In this document: positions 63,480-64,000 of the stretch, one piece after another
Numbering within the stretch: the stretch's first letter is position 1
How the letters are laid out: every line of letters begins with the position of its first letter
Origin: an uncultured Marvinbryantia sp.
GTDB lineage: Bacteria; Bacillota; Clostridia; Lachnospirales; Lachnospiraceae
Assembly (NCBI GenBank): GCA_934408725.1
Contig: CAKRVB010000006.1
Span: 50,119 to 114,118, forward strand
Direction: 5' to 3'
Length of the DNA stretch: 64,000 bases
The notes under the pieces: generated by a model
Seen by the model: only the letters and a program-made list of their open reading frames with translations
Told to the model about the DNA's origin: nothing
Databases searched by the model: none
Position numbers and translations under genes: made by a program

Positions 63480-63583
63480 TAAAATCTTCTTATACACAGA
63501 TAGACTTTATAGAAATATGCGACACAAAGTCAGTGCCTACGTTTATCATGCATTGTCTAAAAAGACAATGCATTTTCTTTTTT
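63480..63583 (+). promoter_or_regulatory. Attenuator-like leader with terminator hairpin before the sensor gene
   Basis: ATGCATTGTC (63548-63557) and GACAATGCAT (63564-63573) form a perfect stem with loop TAAAAA, followed by TTTCTTTTTT, then the gene 28 bp later. Just upstream, GACTTT (63503-63508) pairs with AAAGTC (63526-63531) around ATA-GAAA-TAT. The piece GACACAAAGTCAGTGCCTA loosely resembles the core of cyclic di-GMP-I riboswitches, though the second half of that fold is not seen. The AraC gene is on the other strand, so the hairpin cannot simply be its end. Confidence 0.5.
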
Positions 63584-63601
63584 AAAAGCAGGAGAAACAT
63601 A

Positions 63602-64000
63602 ATGAAAGACAGCATGAATATAAAATGGAAACAAATGGAAATCCTCTGCATAATAATTGTGTCATTCTTTCTGATCCTTTCAGTTCGAATGATTTATCAG
63701 CCCAATGCAGCCTCTGAGGTGAATTCATTTGTTTCCCTCAGCAGTGGCTGGTACCAGATAAAAAACGGAGAACGAACCGACCTTGAGCTTCCTTGTTCTG
63801 TCATCACGAATTCTGATGGTGAAACCATTCTTTATAATGATACGCTGACAGATGCGGATATTGGAAAATTTGTATCTATCAGAGGTGTACAGAATCATCT
63901 GGAAATCCGTCTGGGCAATCAGCTTCTTTATCAATACAGAGATGACAATTTTCAGAAAAATAGTCAAATGAAGGGGAAACTCTGGGCAGATGCCTGTTTA
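63602..64000 (+). CDS. Membrane sensor protein, N-terminal part (runs off the window)
   Basis: The first 133 codons of a protein starting at ATG 63602 after AGGAG. Residues 12-30 (MEILCIIIVSFFLILSVRM) form a membrane anchor. An extracellular beta-rich domain follows (VSLSSGWYQIKNGERTDLELP), which looks like the jelly-roll sensor domain found before seven-span membrane modules in bacterial signalling proteins. Those often end in a GGDEF or kinase domain. The output domain lies outside the window, so the type of signalling cannot be stated. Confidence 0.7.
   Translation, partial: MKDSMNIKWKQMEILCIIIVSFFLILSVRMIYQPNAASEVNSFVSLSSGWYQIKNGERTDLELPCSVITNSDGETILYNDTLTDADIGKFVSIRGVQNHLEIRLGNQLLYQYRDDNFQKNSQMKGKLWADACL

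Overview
The window looks like chromosome of a gut Firmicute of the family Lachnospiraceae, perhaps Blautia-like. This rests on AGGAGG ribosome sites, many sugar ABC importers, a YesMN-type sensor pair, a GH42/GH36 galactoside system, a DUF4867 gene and a short clostridial-type glycogen phosphorylase. The assignment comes from gene content only. No phage, insertion sequence, rRNA or CRISPR array is visible. One tRNA-Leu(CAG) is present.

Region 1 (1-17.6 kb) handles pentoses and other monosaccharides. It holds a ChvE/GguAB-type importer (partial permease, ATPase, binding protein), a small membrane protein, a probable large structured RNA of about 450 nt with its own promoter and terminator (4425-4910), a Gfo/Idh/MocA oxidoreductase, a 63-bp tandem repeat block, and an operon of DUF4867, fucose/arabinose-type isomerase and xylulokinase-like kinase. 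A divergent ROK repressor has a perfect xylO-like palindrome between it and that operon. A five-gene sensory cassette follows: membrane-anchored sugar-binding protein, YesM-type kinase, AraC-type response regulator, sugar-binding lipoprotein, and a second regulator that has lost its phospho-acceptor Asp and its DNA-binding domain.

Region 2 (17.6-25.4 kb) is visibly AT-richer. It encodes a ribose-type ABC importer, a zinc polyol dehydrogenase, a ROK regulator and an AraB-like ribulokinase. The set suggests pentitol import, oxidation to a ketopentose and phosphorylation, and may have been acquired by transfer.

Region 3 (25.5-38.7 kb) is mixed: a YbhJ-type hydratase with a CdaR/PucR-type regulator, the shared MsmX/UgpC ATPase, a DEDDh exonuclease, a degenerate tyrosine recombinase, a D-Ala-D-Ala carboxypeptidase, an M20 amidohydrolase, a truncated flavoprotein, a YbaK deacylase, a ketopantoate-reductase-like enzyme, an FKBP isomerase and an Rpn-type nuclease-like protein.

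Region 4 (38.9-56.2 kb) holds a galacto-oligosaccharide operon (binding protein, two permeases, TraX-like protein, GH42 beta-galactosidase) under a LacI regulator with several operator-like boxes. It lacks its own ATPase, so MsmX at 29-30 kb probably powers it. Housekeeping and unknown genes follow, then two MATE exporters, tRNA-Leu and a GH36 alpha-galactosidase.

Region 5 (56.3-64 kb) has a LysR regulator divergent from a sugar-binding lipoprotein translationally coupled to a membrane diguanylate cyclase, then glycogen phosphorylase, an AraC regulator, and the start of a membrane sensor behind an attenuator-like leader.

The strongest candidates for undescribed biology are the structured RNA at 4.4-4.9 kb, the sensory cassette ending in a pseudo-receiver, and the sugar-lipoprotein/diguanylate-cyclase pair.
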